Shown: piece after piece, positions 53,412 through 64,000 of the stretch | How positions within the stretch are numbered: the first letter of the stretch is position 1 | How the letters are laid out: each line of letters starts with the position of its first letter | Assembly (NCBI GenBank): GCA_030180135.1 | Contig: CM058230.1 | Location: forward strand, 102,725,503-102,789,502 | Source: Orychophragmus violaceus | Lineage: Eukaryota; Streptophyta; Magnoliopsida; Brassicales; Brassicaceae | DNA: 64,000 nucleotides | Reading direction: 5' to 3' | Position numbers and translations under genes: made by a program | Notes under the pieces: model-generated | The model's database searches: none | The model's input: the letters and a program-made list of their open reading frames with translations, nothing else | Told to the model about the DNA's origin: nothing

Positions 53412-54239
53412 CTATATCTTTGTTATGTTACCCCGACAGTAAAACATACTATAATCTGCAAAGAGCAGATTAGTAATTGCAGGTGCCTTCCTTGCTACTT
53501 TCAGACCAGAGATTCTCTTCTCCTTTTCAGCCTTTTGCATCATTTTGACTAAAATTTCTGTGCAAATCACAAAAAGATAAGGGGACAGAGGGTCCCCTTG
53601 TCTTATCCCTCTAGTTGGCTTAATGCTTCCACAGACTCTTCCATTGATTATAACCTGGTAGGAGACTGAACTCACATAACTCATGATGAGATTGATCCAT
53701 TTCTGTCCAAAACCCATTTCCTCAAGAGCATTTCGCAAAAAACTCCATTCTACTCTGTCAAACGCTTTTGAAAGATCAGTTTTGATGGCAACAAACTCTT
53801 CTGCACACTTGTTCTTGGCGTTGAGAGCATGGAGCAGCTCATGTGCCAATAAAATATTATCTGATATGAGGCGTCCTTTCACAAAGGCAGCTTGGGTCTC
53901 AGATATTATTTGTGGAAGAACTTTCTTGAGCATGTTTGCCAAAATCTTAGCAATAACTTTATAGGCAACGGTTCTAAGACTTATGGGCCTAAATTCAGCC
54001 ATTGTTTTGACATTTAGCTTTTTTGGGATAAGACAAATGGCTGTTTTATTTAGCTCTTCATTCATCTGCTCAAAATCCATGAACTCTCTAACCAGTTGGT
54101 AGATGTCCTCGCCAGTGTCTTGCCAGAACTGCTGGAAAAAGAAGCCGTTCATGCCATCAGGTCCAGGGCACTTATGGGTTGATATCAAGCACTGCACTTC
54201 TGACTTCCTCCTTAGATACTGGCCGAATGAGCATTGCAT
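53412..54239 (-). pseudogene. LINE-I reverse transcriptase
   Basis: Open for about 275 codons. Motifs: KCPGPDGMNGFFFQQFWQ, FRPISLRTVAYKVIAKILA, QAAFVKGRLISDNILLAHE, IKTDLSKAFDRVEWSFL, GIRQGDPLSPYLF and LLFADYSMFYCRG. The last should be FADDS: the second catalytic Asp is Tyr, so this RT should be inactive even where the frame is open. Confidence 0.92.
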
Positions 54240-55493
54240 TTTGTTCTTGTGTGATCCGCAGATTTACATCTCACAACAGATCTTCACTATCAATCTGAAT
54301 GCCAACGTCTTCTGATGTAAAAAGCTTCTTGAAATACGCCTCAGCCACCATTCCCATATCCTCTTCTCGTCTCCACTCCTTGCCATGATCATCGATAAGG
54401 GAATGTATTCGATTCTGAGCACGTCTTGTATTAGTTGTTGCGAAGTAGAATTTTGTACTTTTATCTCCATACTTCATCTAGGAAACCCTGCTCTTCATCA
54501 TCCAAAACTGCTCCTCATTTCTGTATTCAGCATTCAGCTCCTTCTTTAACTTGTTCAGATCATGAGTTTGTCGATAGGGGTCTTTGGTGAGAGCATCAAT
54601 GTTATATTGGATTTCTTGTATCCTTATTGCAGAGTTGGATTGGTTTCTTTTCTTCCAGTGAGATATTGCTTTCCGGCAGTGACTGGTTTTCTCAATGAGA
54701 TTTACCTTTCAAACCGCATTACAATTTTCCAGGCTGAGCTAATTTCCTCTTTGAATCCCTCTCTTGCAAACAGTCTGTATCATATTTGAAGCTTGATCTG
54801 TGTCTTCTTTGATCCCCCATCAGACATATATGTTAGTAAAGGACTGTGATCGGAGCTTATCTTCGGAAGATAATGTACCCTGGCTTGGGAAAAGGTTTCC
54901 AGCCATTCCTGATTGGCAACGGACCTGTCTAACTTGCATTGGACAACATCGTTTCCTCTCTGTCCGGACCAGGAGAATTGGTACCCTTTACTCTGCATTT
55001 CCCACATTCCACATGCTCTAAGCATCTGGCAAAAGGCATGGCAATCTTCATCCTTTTTTGGAACAACACCAAGTTTCTCACTCGGATCAGCCATCTCATT
55101 AAAGTCGCAAGTCATCATCCACGGGCCTGATCTTGTGACTCCTATACGAAACAGAGATTCCCAAACCAATCCTCTTTTCTGCCTTACCGGCTCTCCATAT
55201 ACACGACTGATATAGAACTCCTTGTCCTCCCACCTAATGCGGGTATCAATCAGGCTTTTGTTGGACTTTAGAATCATGACAGAACAAACCTCTTTCCACA
55301 TTAAGGCCACTTTTTCTTGTGGCTCTACTGTGTGTACATCATAGAATCCTATATCTTATACTAGATTTTCAATCCACCTCCTCTGGTTTTTCGTCTCACT
55401 GAGGAATATGATCTCAGGGAAATACTTCTTGTGTATTTCCGTTTGTTGTCGAACTGTAGGGGTATTCCCCACCTCCTGACAGTTCTAACTCAT
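54240..55493 (-). pseudogene. LINE-I ORF2 start: endonuclease and link to RT
   Basis: ORF2 ATG at 55493 overlaps the ORF1 stop in ATGA. The third codon is TAG (MS-stop-NCQEVGN, where related elements have Trp or Cys). The endonuclease has FLSETKNQ (Glu), MTCDFNEMADPSEKLG (Asp/Asn) and ISSDHSPLL (Ser-Asp-His) near 55440-54810. The link to RT (54780-54240) is in at least three frames, with KFYFATTNTRRAQNRIHSL visible near 54460. Inactive. Confidence 0.86.
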
Positions 55494-55757
55494 AATCCTC
55501 GTTGGGATTTCGAAGGGTTGTTATTACCCATCAACCCTTCTTTTGATTTTTCTCCACTATCACCAGCCTTTTCAAAAACACAGTGACTTGGGACATTGGC
55601 TGCTACAATAGCAGAATAAGCTACCATGATGGTAGAATGATTGTAGGAACCAGAGCTCCTTCTTGAAATCTCGGGGGAAAAGTTCCCAAGACGCTGAAAA
55701 AAAGATGAGGAGCTTCGGTTACTTCCTTCTAAGGATTTCTTTGCTTTCTTGGGTGCT
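55490..55757 (-). pseudogene. LINE-I ORF1, last part
   Basis: Continues the ORF1 frame from beyond Copia-H (RLGSSDE-RAPKKAKKSLEG). Includes SFFQRLGNFSPEISRR, a third copy of an F-x-RLG motif seen twice in the distal part, and ends in a TGA that overlaps the ORF2 ATG. Confidence 0.85.
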
Positions 55758-55762
55758 CTTTC

Positions 55763-56404
55763 TGTTGGAATTGTGTCCAGTAATCTCGGTACTGTCTCTA
55801 GAAAGTAAGAGTATGTCAATGATCAGACATAAGTCATATAATACTGGGGGTCATGATGGCTTGCTAGAGTCCGCTCATGATCTATAAGTCTCGGACTTAT
55901 TGCCTTTATTATATGATCCCATATGGGTCACACGCCTAAGCTAACAGGAAAATGTGCAGGAATGGTTAGGCAGAAGTACGGTAAAAGTGCTAGGCATTTA
56001 CTGTACTTGGAGAGAGATTAATGGGTCTGATTAAATCCAAGGGATTTAATCAGATTAGTATTTGGGCCCAAAAGCCCATAAGGAATCAGACATAAGCTTT
56101 ATAAATAAAGCTTAAATCTGAAACCCTAAATACCTAAGCCTCCCTGCGCCACCCTCTCTCCTCTCTGCGATTTCCTCACCCTGGTCTAGCAGCCTCTTCC
56201 TGCTTGGTGTGCGTGTGTGAACCTCTGGAGAAGCTATCACTTGGTGGCTTTGCTGATCTCAAACATACCTTCTCTTTCCGCTGCATAAACAGGTATAAGG
56301 TGAGATCTGAAAATGTTTCTGTTCAAGAGAACCTAGATCTGATGCATGTTTAGGTTGATATCAATATGAGAATTTAATCAGGATCAACCAAACGAATTCC
56401 TACA
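55763..56404 (+). repeat. Copia-H 5' LTR (642 bp)
   Basis: TGTTGGAATTG...TTCCTACA. TATA box TTTATAAATAAAG near 56098-56110. Confidence 0.96.
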
Positions 56405-56405
56405 G

Positions 56406-56418
56406 TGGTATCAGAGCC
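56406..56418 (+). other. Copia-H primer binding site
   Basis: TGGTATCAGAGCC, one base after the 5' LTR. Confidence 0.93.
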
Positions 56419-58128
56419 ATTGGTTCTTAGGATTTCTTGTTTTAGATTCATGTTTAGGTTGTTTAATCTGTTTAGAAGTGTTTTGAATCCATTACTGATA
56501 AGAAAAACACTTAAGAATCAGAATTGAAATCTAAACACATTAATCGGATCACAAACAAGCTATATGACTTGTTGTTGTGATCGGCCGATGGCTTGAATGC
56601 ATGGATCGATCATGGATCGATCGCATGATCAGCCGATCGACCGTGAGTGCAACGATGGCCGATCGCTTGCGTGAGAGGATAAGCAAGCGATCATGTGGAT
56701 TGATCGAACGCGTCGGTTGGACCGAGCTACGATCGTCCCATGATGGTCTCGGCATCGTCCCGGACGATCGCGTGGAGAAGGGCCGAGGATCGCATGGATC
56801 GAGCAATGGCCGATCGCATGGATCGCCTCTCGTCCCGCCTGCATCGTCCCACGATCGTCCCGCCTGACCCGAGCTCGTCCCGACCGTCCCGCGTCCCATT
56901 CCGTTGCGATCGTCCGATGCGGCTGCCCGGGTGTAGCCGCGATCGTTTCAAAACCCTAATGGGCCGGTTCGATTTCGGTTCGTTTTGGCGGTTCGGTTCA
57001 AAACTTAATTAAAATTGATTCGTTCTGGTTTAATAAACAGATTTTAATAATTTTATTAAATCTGGTTAAACCGGGATAAGAAATCCAATGTCGAAAGAAA
57101 TATTGGATTTAGTGCCTAAACCAGGAATTTCTAATTTGATTTGGTTGGACCAAATAAATTGAGAAATTCCGGTTTAGTAAATAACCGGTTGACAATTGTG
57201 GTCATCGTAGTAATTAAAACTTGGTTAGACCAGTTTTAATGAACCAGACCGGTTATGTCAAATAATTGGACAATTGGGTCATGTCTTGGACATGGACCAA
57301 TTCTTGGGCCTCGGGCCAAGAAGTTAAAACAATTGGGCCAATTATTTGAGTCTTTCTTCAGATTAATTTAAAATCTATTTTATAAAATTATAAAGTCGTT
57401 TTTAAATTAAATTAAAGTTTCCGAAATTTTGAAATTAGAAAGTTTCTTAAAATAGAAGTTTCTGAATTTGCGGGTTTTGGATTTTAAGAAATTTCTAAAG
57501 TTAGAAAGTTTCCGTTTTTAGAAAGTTTCCAATTTTAGAAAGTTTCCAAAAATAGTAGGTTTCCAAAAATGGAAAGTTTCCCGAAATAGTAATCTTCTAT
57601 TTTGGGAATGATTTTTTAAATAAACCTACGAACCTCAAATAATATCAAGCGTTGGATGTCTTGTCCAGGCTATGTCAGCTGTCGAAGCCCATTCAATTGC
57701 ATTCATGGCCTTACAGTGTGAGGGTGTCTGCTTTTGCGTGGGTAAGACGGTTTGTGATTCATAAATGTCATTGGGAGTCCCAGACATTAATGATTACATG
57801 ACTGTATAGTCCGGTTTTCTTGACTAGGCCATCGGGAGTCCCGGGCCTTGAGACATCAGAGTGAATTGGGCCTCGGGCCCAGATTCACAACCAAGAGTTA
57901 TATCACGGATATAATTAGCCGATATAGGGCTTACCGATATAAGCTAAGGTTGGGTGACGGCCAGTGGCCCACTTTGATCTTAGTTATATGTGGATCTTGG
58001 AATCATTATATTCTATTGAGGGTAACTTATGTTATTGAATATAATGCGTGATTAATCATATTAAATTGAATGCGAGATTAATCATATTGAACATATTAAC
58101 TAAAATCTTTTTATCTTAATTTTCAGTT
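56419..58128 (+). other. Copia-H leader with GATC-dense block
   Basis: Same plan as Copia-G. The block at 56575-56945 is full of GATCG, CGATCG and CGTCCC motifs and differs from that of G and B, while the rest aligns well. Confidence 0.7.
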
Positions 58129-59139
58129 ATGACTAGCACAAACAATCAAAACACTTTCTCGATCCGGTCTGTCCTTGAAATGGACAAACTGAACGGATCA
58201 AATTTCTTGACTTGGTCGCGGAACCTGAGGCTAGTCCTCAGACAGGAGAGAAAGGACTATGTTCTTGAGAGAGCTCTCCCCGTGAGGATCGGGTCCAATG
58301 CTTCTCATGCAGTATATGATGCTTGGAATAAGCATTATAATGATGCGGTAGATGTGCGTGGTCTGATATTGGCTACCATGGACTCAGACTTGCGGAAGCA
58401 ATATGAGAACATGGAGTCGCCAATAGAGATGATCAGCAGCCTGAAATTGAAATTTCAGGAGCAGATAAGAGTGGAGAGATACCAGTTGGTTAAATCTCTC
58501 ACTAGCTGCAAGCTACCAAATGATCATCCAGTAAGTCCTCATGTCAGTAAAATGATAGGTTATATAGATAACCTGAGGAAACTGGATTATCCAGTTAGCC
58601 AAGAAATGGCAACTGAAATCATTCTGCAGTCACTGCCGTCAAGCTATGATAAGTTCAGAAGGAACTATATCAAGAAAGGCTTAACGAAGACGCTGACTGA
58701 ACTGCATGATATGCTCAAGACAGTTGAGCCAAACGTGAAGAGTACCCTGTACAATCTCATGAATGAGAAGGGTAGGCTTAATGCTGACAAGGGTGAAGAC
58801 AGAGTTGTCCAGATTTTGAATCATGGCAAGCGTGTGTCTTCTGAGCCCGAGTCAGATACCTCTTGCGTTGGTAAGTGCTGCTACTGTAAGGAGACAGGGC
58901 ATTGGAAGAGAAATTGCATTAAATTCATGGAAGATGATGAGGAGTTAAAGTCGATGTATGAGACTACTTCCTCAGGTATTCATGTTATTACTTCAAGTTC
59001 TACCTTAAAGGTATTGAATACTGGTTGTGGCACTGATATTTGTGATAATATGCAGAGCCCAAGCAACAGTAGAACGTTGAAGGAAGGGCAAGTGAAACTA
59101 CATGTCTGGAAGGAGCTTGGGATGCTGCCTCAGCCGTAG
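58129..59139 (+). CDS. Copia-H Gag with vestigial protease
   Basis: Open frame of 336 codons from ATG 58129, collinear with the Copia-G Gag. Compared with G it lacks three residues after the KGR of the linker and has scattered substitutions. The CCHC knuckle is CCYCKETGHWKRNC. The protease remnant reads VLNTGCGTDIC, so DTG has become NTG. The frame ends at a TAG where Copia-G has Trp (PQP-stop against PQPW). Gag is the only readable protein of the element. Confidence 0.9.
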   Translation: MTSTNNQNTFSIRSVLEMDKLNGSNFLTWSRNLRLVLRQERKDYVLERALPVRIGSNASHAVYDAWNKHYNDAVDVRGLILATMDSDLRKQYENMESPIEMISSLKLKFQEQIRVERYQLVKSLTSCKLPNDHPVSPHVSKMIGYIDNLRKLDYPVSQEMATEIILQSLPSSYDKFRRNYIKKGLTKTLTELHDMLKTVEPNVKSTLYNLMNEKGRLNADKGEDRVVQILNHGKRVSSEPESDTSCVGKCCYCKETGHWKRNCIKFMEDDEELKSMYETTSSGIHVITSSSTLKVLNTGCGTDICDNMQSPSNSRTLKEGQVKLHVWKELGMLPQP

Positions 59140-61620
59140 GGTTTTTCACTTATAGATTCCTTTAAGGCTTGGTTTTGCATTAAGTAATTGCTACAATGTA
59201 CCTGCTTTAAGCAGAGTTGTCTTTCATTTTCTTGTAAGAATTTGAATGTTTTTCATTTTGATAAAAGACAAGTTTTGTTCTTTTGATCTTAATGAAATAT
59301 TTATTGTAACACCCTATTCATGGAATGGGTTTTATATCTTAAACCAAAGAGTGCCTAAATGTAACATAAATACCGAAATGGTTTAAATCTGATGAATTAA
59401 ACCTGATTTTTTCTTGGCATAAAGTCTTGGTCACATAGAGTAAGTCGGATTCAGAAATCCCATAGTCATGGACTGTTGGGCTCATTTGATAAAAACATCT
59501 TATGAGACTTGAATTCTATTTACTAGACCAAAAGGTAAAGGGCCTATCTTAGTCGAGCTAGAGAAAAAGCCCAAAGGCTTATTGGACCTGGAACATACTG
59601 ATGTATGTGGCCCAATGAGCAGTAATGCCAGAGAAAATTTCCTGTACTTCATTGTCTCTACTGATTACTTCAGTGAGTGTGACTGTGTTCATTTGATGAG
59701 ACACAAGTCGGAATTCTTTGACATGGTCGAAAGAGTTCCAGAATGAAGTATAAGATCTGAGTGACAAAAGTATTAAGACTCTGGATTAAATCACGAGTGA
59801 GAATACTTAAGTCATTGATTGTGTGATCATCTTAATGAGTGTGAAATCGTTTCACAGCTCATTTCTCCTGAAAACCTGAAGGTGTTTCTGCGAGAAAGAA
59901 TCAGATCTTATTAGAAATGATTAAAGATGAGTCACACGAATCTTCCATGATATTATTAAAGAATAACGCTCTAAAATATCTAAGTTTACGCTGAAATAGT
60001 TCCACAAATATCAGTTGAAAGACACCACGTTAATGTGGATTGAAATCGATCCAAATTTGTCTTTACTGAGTATTTGTAGTTGTGCTACTTCGCTGGTTGT
60101 CCTAGAGAAACTAAGACTTGTTATTTTTACGTCCAATCTGTTTTCTAAGAAGGGAAGTTATTTTCCAAGAAGAACAGTGGGAGTAAAAGCATAACTCGAA
60201 GTTTTCTTAAGGAAACCAAGGCTCGGTACTTTTACGACCATTATGTTTTCTAAGAAGGAAAATTACTTTCCAAGAAGAACAGTAGGAGTAAAAGGTATTT
60301 TTACGACCATTCTGTTTTCTAAGAAGGGAAGTTACTTTCCAAGAAGAACAGTGGGAGTAAAAGTACAACTCGAAGAAATTCGAGAAATACAGGAGCCTGA
60401 AGTTCGCAGATATGAAAGAATCAGTCACTAATCCGAGAGTGAATTCTCGACATTAGTTCAGCCTGATGATCATTGAATGTTCGCATGATCTGATGATCAT
60501 TGAAAGCGACGAATCTGCGAAATTCAAAGAAGCGAAAGTGAGCCCGGACTCCGAAAAAAATTACATTTTATGTAAGTTAACTTCATCGATCCATTCATGG
60601 ATGGAAGCAAACATATCGGAGTTGGAATCTTCGTTCTGTTGAAGTAGTCAAGGTTTTGACTTGAACAGAAACGAAGCGGAACTGTGTGTTTACTAATAGA
60701 TTAGTGGGAGCGATATTGCATTTCTCAAAGTGTATGTCGATGACATACTGATTCTCGGATATTACGTCCCAACGCTGTAGTCGGTAAAGGACTAGCTTGG
60801 GAGTTGGTTTAATGATTGACATGGGTAAAGCCACGTAGTTCTTGGATTTTGGATCTAAAGATAGAGATCCAAAAGAGCTTGTAGGACAAAGTCAGGATTC
60901 TTAAATTGACAAAGTCCTACACATTTTGAGCAATCCAAGAAGGGTTTTATGCCAATGTCACATGGCATTAAGTTAAGCAAGATACAGTATCCTACGATAA
61001 CTGCTGAGCTTAAATGCATGGATAAGATTCCATATGCGTCGGCAATTGGATCTATCATGTATGCCATGAAACATACTTGTTTGATGTTGCTTTAATGTTA
61101 AGCAAGACAAGTAAAGACCAGTCAAATCCAGCAAAGAAACACTGGATTGCCGTAAAGAATATCCTAAAGTATTTGACGAATACTAAGGATAAATTCTTGA
61201 GTTACGGAGAAAGTGAGGTGCTACGAGTCGATAGAGTCTAAAAGGCAAGTTTCCAATAGACAAAGATGATTTCCGATCACAGTCCGGTTATATCTTGTGT
61301 CTATCTGGCAGTGCAAGGCACTGTTGCTGACTCCATGACTTAAGCTGAACGTTTCGCAACTTGGGAAGTGGCGAAGGAGGTTGTTTGGAAAGAAGAGTTC
61401 GTCACTGAACTTGATGTGATTTCCAGCATAGATGAGACTAGCTGCACATCAGAGGTCCAAACACCTTGAGGATAGGTATAACCTATTCCGTGAGATAAAT
61501 GACAGAGATGTTAAGTAGATCAGCAAGTTTCAACGAATGAGAACGTTGCTAATCTATTAACGAAGCCACTCCTTAGGCCTAAGCACGAGTCGCGGACTGT
61601 TGCTGTAGGATAAGTGAAAT
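59140..61620 (+). pseudogene. Copia-H fossil pol
   Basis: Same remnants and same lesions as in Copia-G, including the TAA (61341-61343) at the RNase H catalytic Glu and the RT trace VYVDDILILGYYV near 60735. The segment duplicated in G occurs here as about two and a half to three copies (about 60135-60370). Confidence 0.9.
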
Positions 61621-62476
61621 TAAGATGAAGTCTTAATTTCAGTGGGAGTTATTAAAGGGCTTTATTTAGTTATTGATATGTTCTTGTAAAACATTTGAGA
61701 TGTTTAATAATGAAATTATTATTTCAAGATTATTTTAACTGTGATGAAATAATCGTTCCAAAATGATATGAACCATTTTATAGGTCATCGAAGTAAATGA
61801 CTTGATCTTGAGTCATCAAAGTCATTTAGCTTGATCATAAGACCCTATATTTGATAGATGGCTTATATCATCCTGTCCCTAGTCGAAGGTTGTTGAAATT
61901 GGAACACCAACAACCGTGTGAGACTGGATTGGTACGTGACTTATGACAAAGTCTTAGTGTGTCATAGATGCGCGGCATCAAAGTCAGTACATAGGTGTAT
62001 GTTGGGGAACATACGACCGGACAAGACCCGCTTATAAGAACTCTTCAGGATATTTATATCTGTGTCATAAGAGATTCTTACTACGACTATAGAGTATAGT
62101 CCTTAGACCTGAGTTCGCATGCATGTGACTGCACATGGACTGATGTACTTTGATCATTGTCTAACGCTATCGTTCTGCGATAGTTATAAGGACCTTGTTT
62201 GGGTACATTGTGAAATGAGTAGTTTACAGTGATGGAACAAGACGGGATTTGTCCCTCCAATATAAATGGAGTGAATATCTCTAGGCCAATCGGAGATTTG
62301 AATACTGGAAAATGCATGGCCATGCTCAAACGGACTGTCCCGAGTCGTTTGGATTGTCAGTATCAAATCAGAGTCCGATGAACAAGATTAGGCTTTATAA
62401 GGATGACACTAATCTTGCCTTATGACTAATCGAGATATTGTGACAAAAGGATTATGAATACAGAGATTCCAGTACA
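61621..62476 (+). other. Copia-H 3' UTR with conserved hairpin
   Basis: Aligns with Copia-G. Stem 61888-61895 with 61908-61915. Antisense frame 62329 to 62087 open. Confidence 0.72.
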
Positions 62477-62486
62477 AGTGGGAGAT
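62477..62486 (+). other. Copia-H polypurine tract
   Basis: AGTGGGAGAT directly before the 3' LTR. Confidence 0.9.
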
Positions 62487-63128
62487 TGTTGGAATTGTGT
62501 CCAGTAATCTCGGTACTGTCTCTAGAAAGTAAGAGTATGTCAATGATCAGACATAAGTCATATAATACTGGGGGTCATGATGGCTTGCTAGAGTCCGCTC
62601 ATGATCTATAAGTCTCGGACTTATTGCCTTTATTATATGATCCCATATGGGTCACACGCCTAAGCTAACAGGAAAATGTGCAGGAATGGTTAGGCAGAAG
62701 TACGGTAAAAGTGCTAGGCATTTACTGTACTTGGAGAGAGATTAATGGGTCTGATTAAATCCAAGGGATTTAATCAGATTAGTATTTGGGCCCAAAAGCC
62801 CATAAGGAATCAGACATAAGCTTTATAAATAAAGCTTAAATCTGAAACCCTAAATACCTAAGCCTCCCTGCGCCACCCTCTCTCCTCTCTGCGATTTCCT
62901 CACCCTGGTCTAGCAGCCTCTTCCTGCTTGGTGTGCGTGTGTGAACCTCTGGAGAAGCTATCACTTGGTGGCTTTGCTGATCTCAAACATACCTTCTCTT
63001 TCCGCTGCATAAACAGGTATAAGGTGAGATCTGAAAATGTTTCTGTTCAAGAGAACCTAGATCTGATGCATGTTTAGGTTGATATCAATATGAGAATTTA
63101 ATCAGGATCAACCAAACGAATTCCTACA
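62487..63128 (+). repeat. Copia-H 3' LTR (642 bp)
   Basis: By eye identical to the 5' LTR; followed by CTTTC (TSD). Confidence 0.96.
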
Positions 63129-63133
63129 CTTTC

Positions 63134-64000
63134 GTCACTGCTACCAAGCCTTCTTTTCCTTAGAGTTGCTAGTTCAATGGATACTAAAGATTGATCAAAG
63201 TTACCCAGCCTTTGAAAGACTCCTGGAGAGGATTTAACTTTGATTGCTATGCTTCTTGACTCTCTTTCTTCAGAAGTGTAACCAACAGCTTCTCCTAGTC
63301 TATCGAAGACAGTTGGAGTTTGAGTGGCTCCCTTTGAGCTAGATCCTTCACCAAGTTTGAGTTGCGGATACTGGGCATTTGGTTCACTTGATTTCAGCTT
63401 TAAATGCAAGGAATGAACGGATTCACCTGCACCTGCTGAGCTGCCCCTTGTTACTCGACCTTCTGAGCCAATTGAAGTTGATTTTTCCTTTCTCTTCCGT
63501 ACTTGACTTAGTGCCATACTCCTCCCAGTCGATGGTTTCTGAGGATGCTTGGATTGGGGTCTAGGATCCCTCGAGCTATGGATCTTTCTGCCTCTTTGTT
63601 TAGCCGGATTAAAACTCGGACCCTGCTCCTCTGGGTCAATTTGAGATTTAGCAGGAGCTCCTTCCTTCCCTTTTGATGGTATTACATCCACCGCTGGCCT
63701 TCTTGATCTACCTTTGTTAGCTCCCCTTCTCTGGTTGTCTTCATACTCTTCCAATATTCGGAATGTGAAAAGGTTTTGATCATGGGTGAGCTGTTTACAG
63801 ATGAAGCATGCCTTTAACAGCTTCTGGTATTCCAACAGTGTTTGGACTTCTTCTCCTGTTTTGAATCTGGCCAGTTTCTGAAACTGAAGAGGTTCATCTG
63901 CCTTTATCCACGCAAGAGCTCGAACATACTCTAAGGAGACTGATTTTTTAGCGTGGAGTTCCACTTTCTCTACTCTCCCGAGCGGTTCAATTAGACTCCT
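63134..64000 (-). pseudogene. LINE-I ORF1, main part (runs off window)
   Basis: Open on the minus strand from the right edge to the Copia-H junction. It has the region usual before the knuckle in plant LINE ORF1 (SLIEPLGRVEKVELHAKKS, YVRALAWIKADEPLQFQK). The knuckle CFICKQLTHDQNLF has its last Cys replaced by Phe. A basic, Ser-rich tail follows with FDRLGE and FQRLGNFD motifs. The start codon lies outside the window. Probably an RNA-binding ORF1 protein, now cut by Copia-H. Confidence 0.88.

Larger units (their letters stand above)
55763..63128 (+). mobile_element. Copia-H: gag-only copia element with fossil pol, nested in LINE-I
   Basis: 642-bp LTRs (55763-56404 and 62487-63128), TSD CTTTC (55758-55762 and 63129-63133). 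I saw no difference between the two LTRs by eye, so insertion is recent. The internal region is nearly identical to Copia-G, including the same pol damage. The LTR U3/R part differs clearly from Copia-G and B. Confidence 0.96.
51338..64000 (-). mobile_element. LINE-I: L1-type non-LTR retrotransposon, split by Copia-H, 5' end outside window
   Basis: Minus-strand order: ORF1 with nucleic-acid-binding knuckle (64000-63134 and 55757-55490), ORF2 with endonuclease, RT, zf-RVT and RNase H (55493-51400), and an A-rich tail seen as TATTATTATTATTTATTT on the plus strand (51338-51363). No LTR. Copia-H (55763-63128) interrupts ORF1 near its end with TSD CTTTC. ORF2 has many stops and a damaged RT active site, so it is dead and older than Copia-H. 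Confidence 0.9.

Noticed and set aside
1..64000. tRNA, rRNA, CRISPR or DNA-transposon features
   Set aside because: I found no tRNA A/B box pairs, rRNA-like sequence, spaced direct repeats or terminal inverted repeats with target duplications; the TGGTATCAGAGC sites are tRNA-complementary primer sites, not tRNA genes.

Overview
The window is plant nuclear DNA, most likely from a Brassicaceae species. That placement is an inference from the one host gene recognised (a BOLA1-type gene) and from the retrotransposon types. It is almost entirely retrotransposon. Nine elements are resolved, most with both LTRs and target-site duplications (TSDs), inserted into one another to a depth of three. Only about 2.6 kb looks native: 1-576, 23013-23244, 38718-39862 and 50683-51337.

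Element names used below: Copia-A (843-15882, +), Copia-B (2003-9762, -), Copia-C (577-23012, -), Gypsy-D (23245-38717, -), TR-GAG-E (31333-35026, -), Copia-F (39863-50682, +), Copia-G (42337-49708, +), Copia-H (55763-63128, +) and LINE-I (about 51338-64000, -).

Layout. Old, decayed Copia-C (577-23012) was split in its left LTR by young Copia-A, which was in turn split in its leader by very young Copia-B. Gypsy-D (23245-38717) is a Tat-type element with dual RNase H, an antisense extra gene with two in-frame introns, and a tandem-repeat block. It was split in its RT by TR-GAG-E, a gag-only element. Copia-F (39863-50682) is a short internal-deletion derivative split by Copia-G. The BOLA1-type gene (50758-51243, -) follows, squeezed between Copia-F and the tail of LINE-I. 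LINE-I runs to the right edge and is split near the end of its ORF1 by Copia-H.

How the parts relate. Copia-A, B, G and H belong to one superfamily with a similar Gag, leader and long 3' UTR. Copia-A has an uninterrupted 1325-codon gag-pol, but its integrase has lost a catalytic Asp and a zinc-binding His. Copia-B has intact integrase motifs, but a 1-base frameshift before YVDD and a DTG-to-DIG change in protease. Copia-G and Copia-H keep an open Gag and share the same dead pol, including a stop at the RNase H catalytic Glu. Yet both inserted recently, with clean TSDs and nearly identical LTRs, so they were very probably mobilised in trans. The 3' UTR of all four carries a hairpin whose stem shows a compensatory base-pair change.

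All comparisons were made by eye; divergence counts are minimum estimates.
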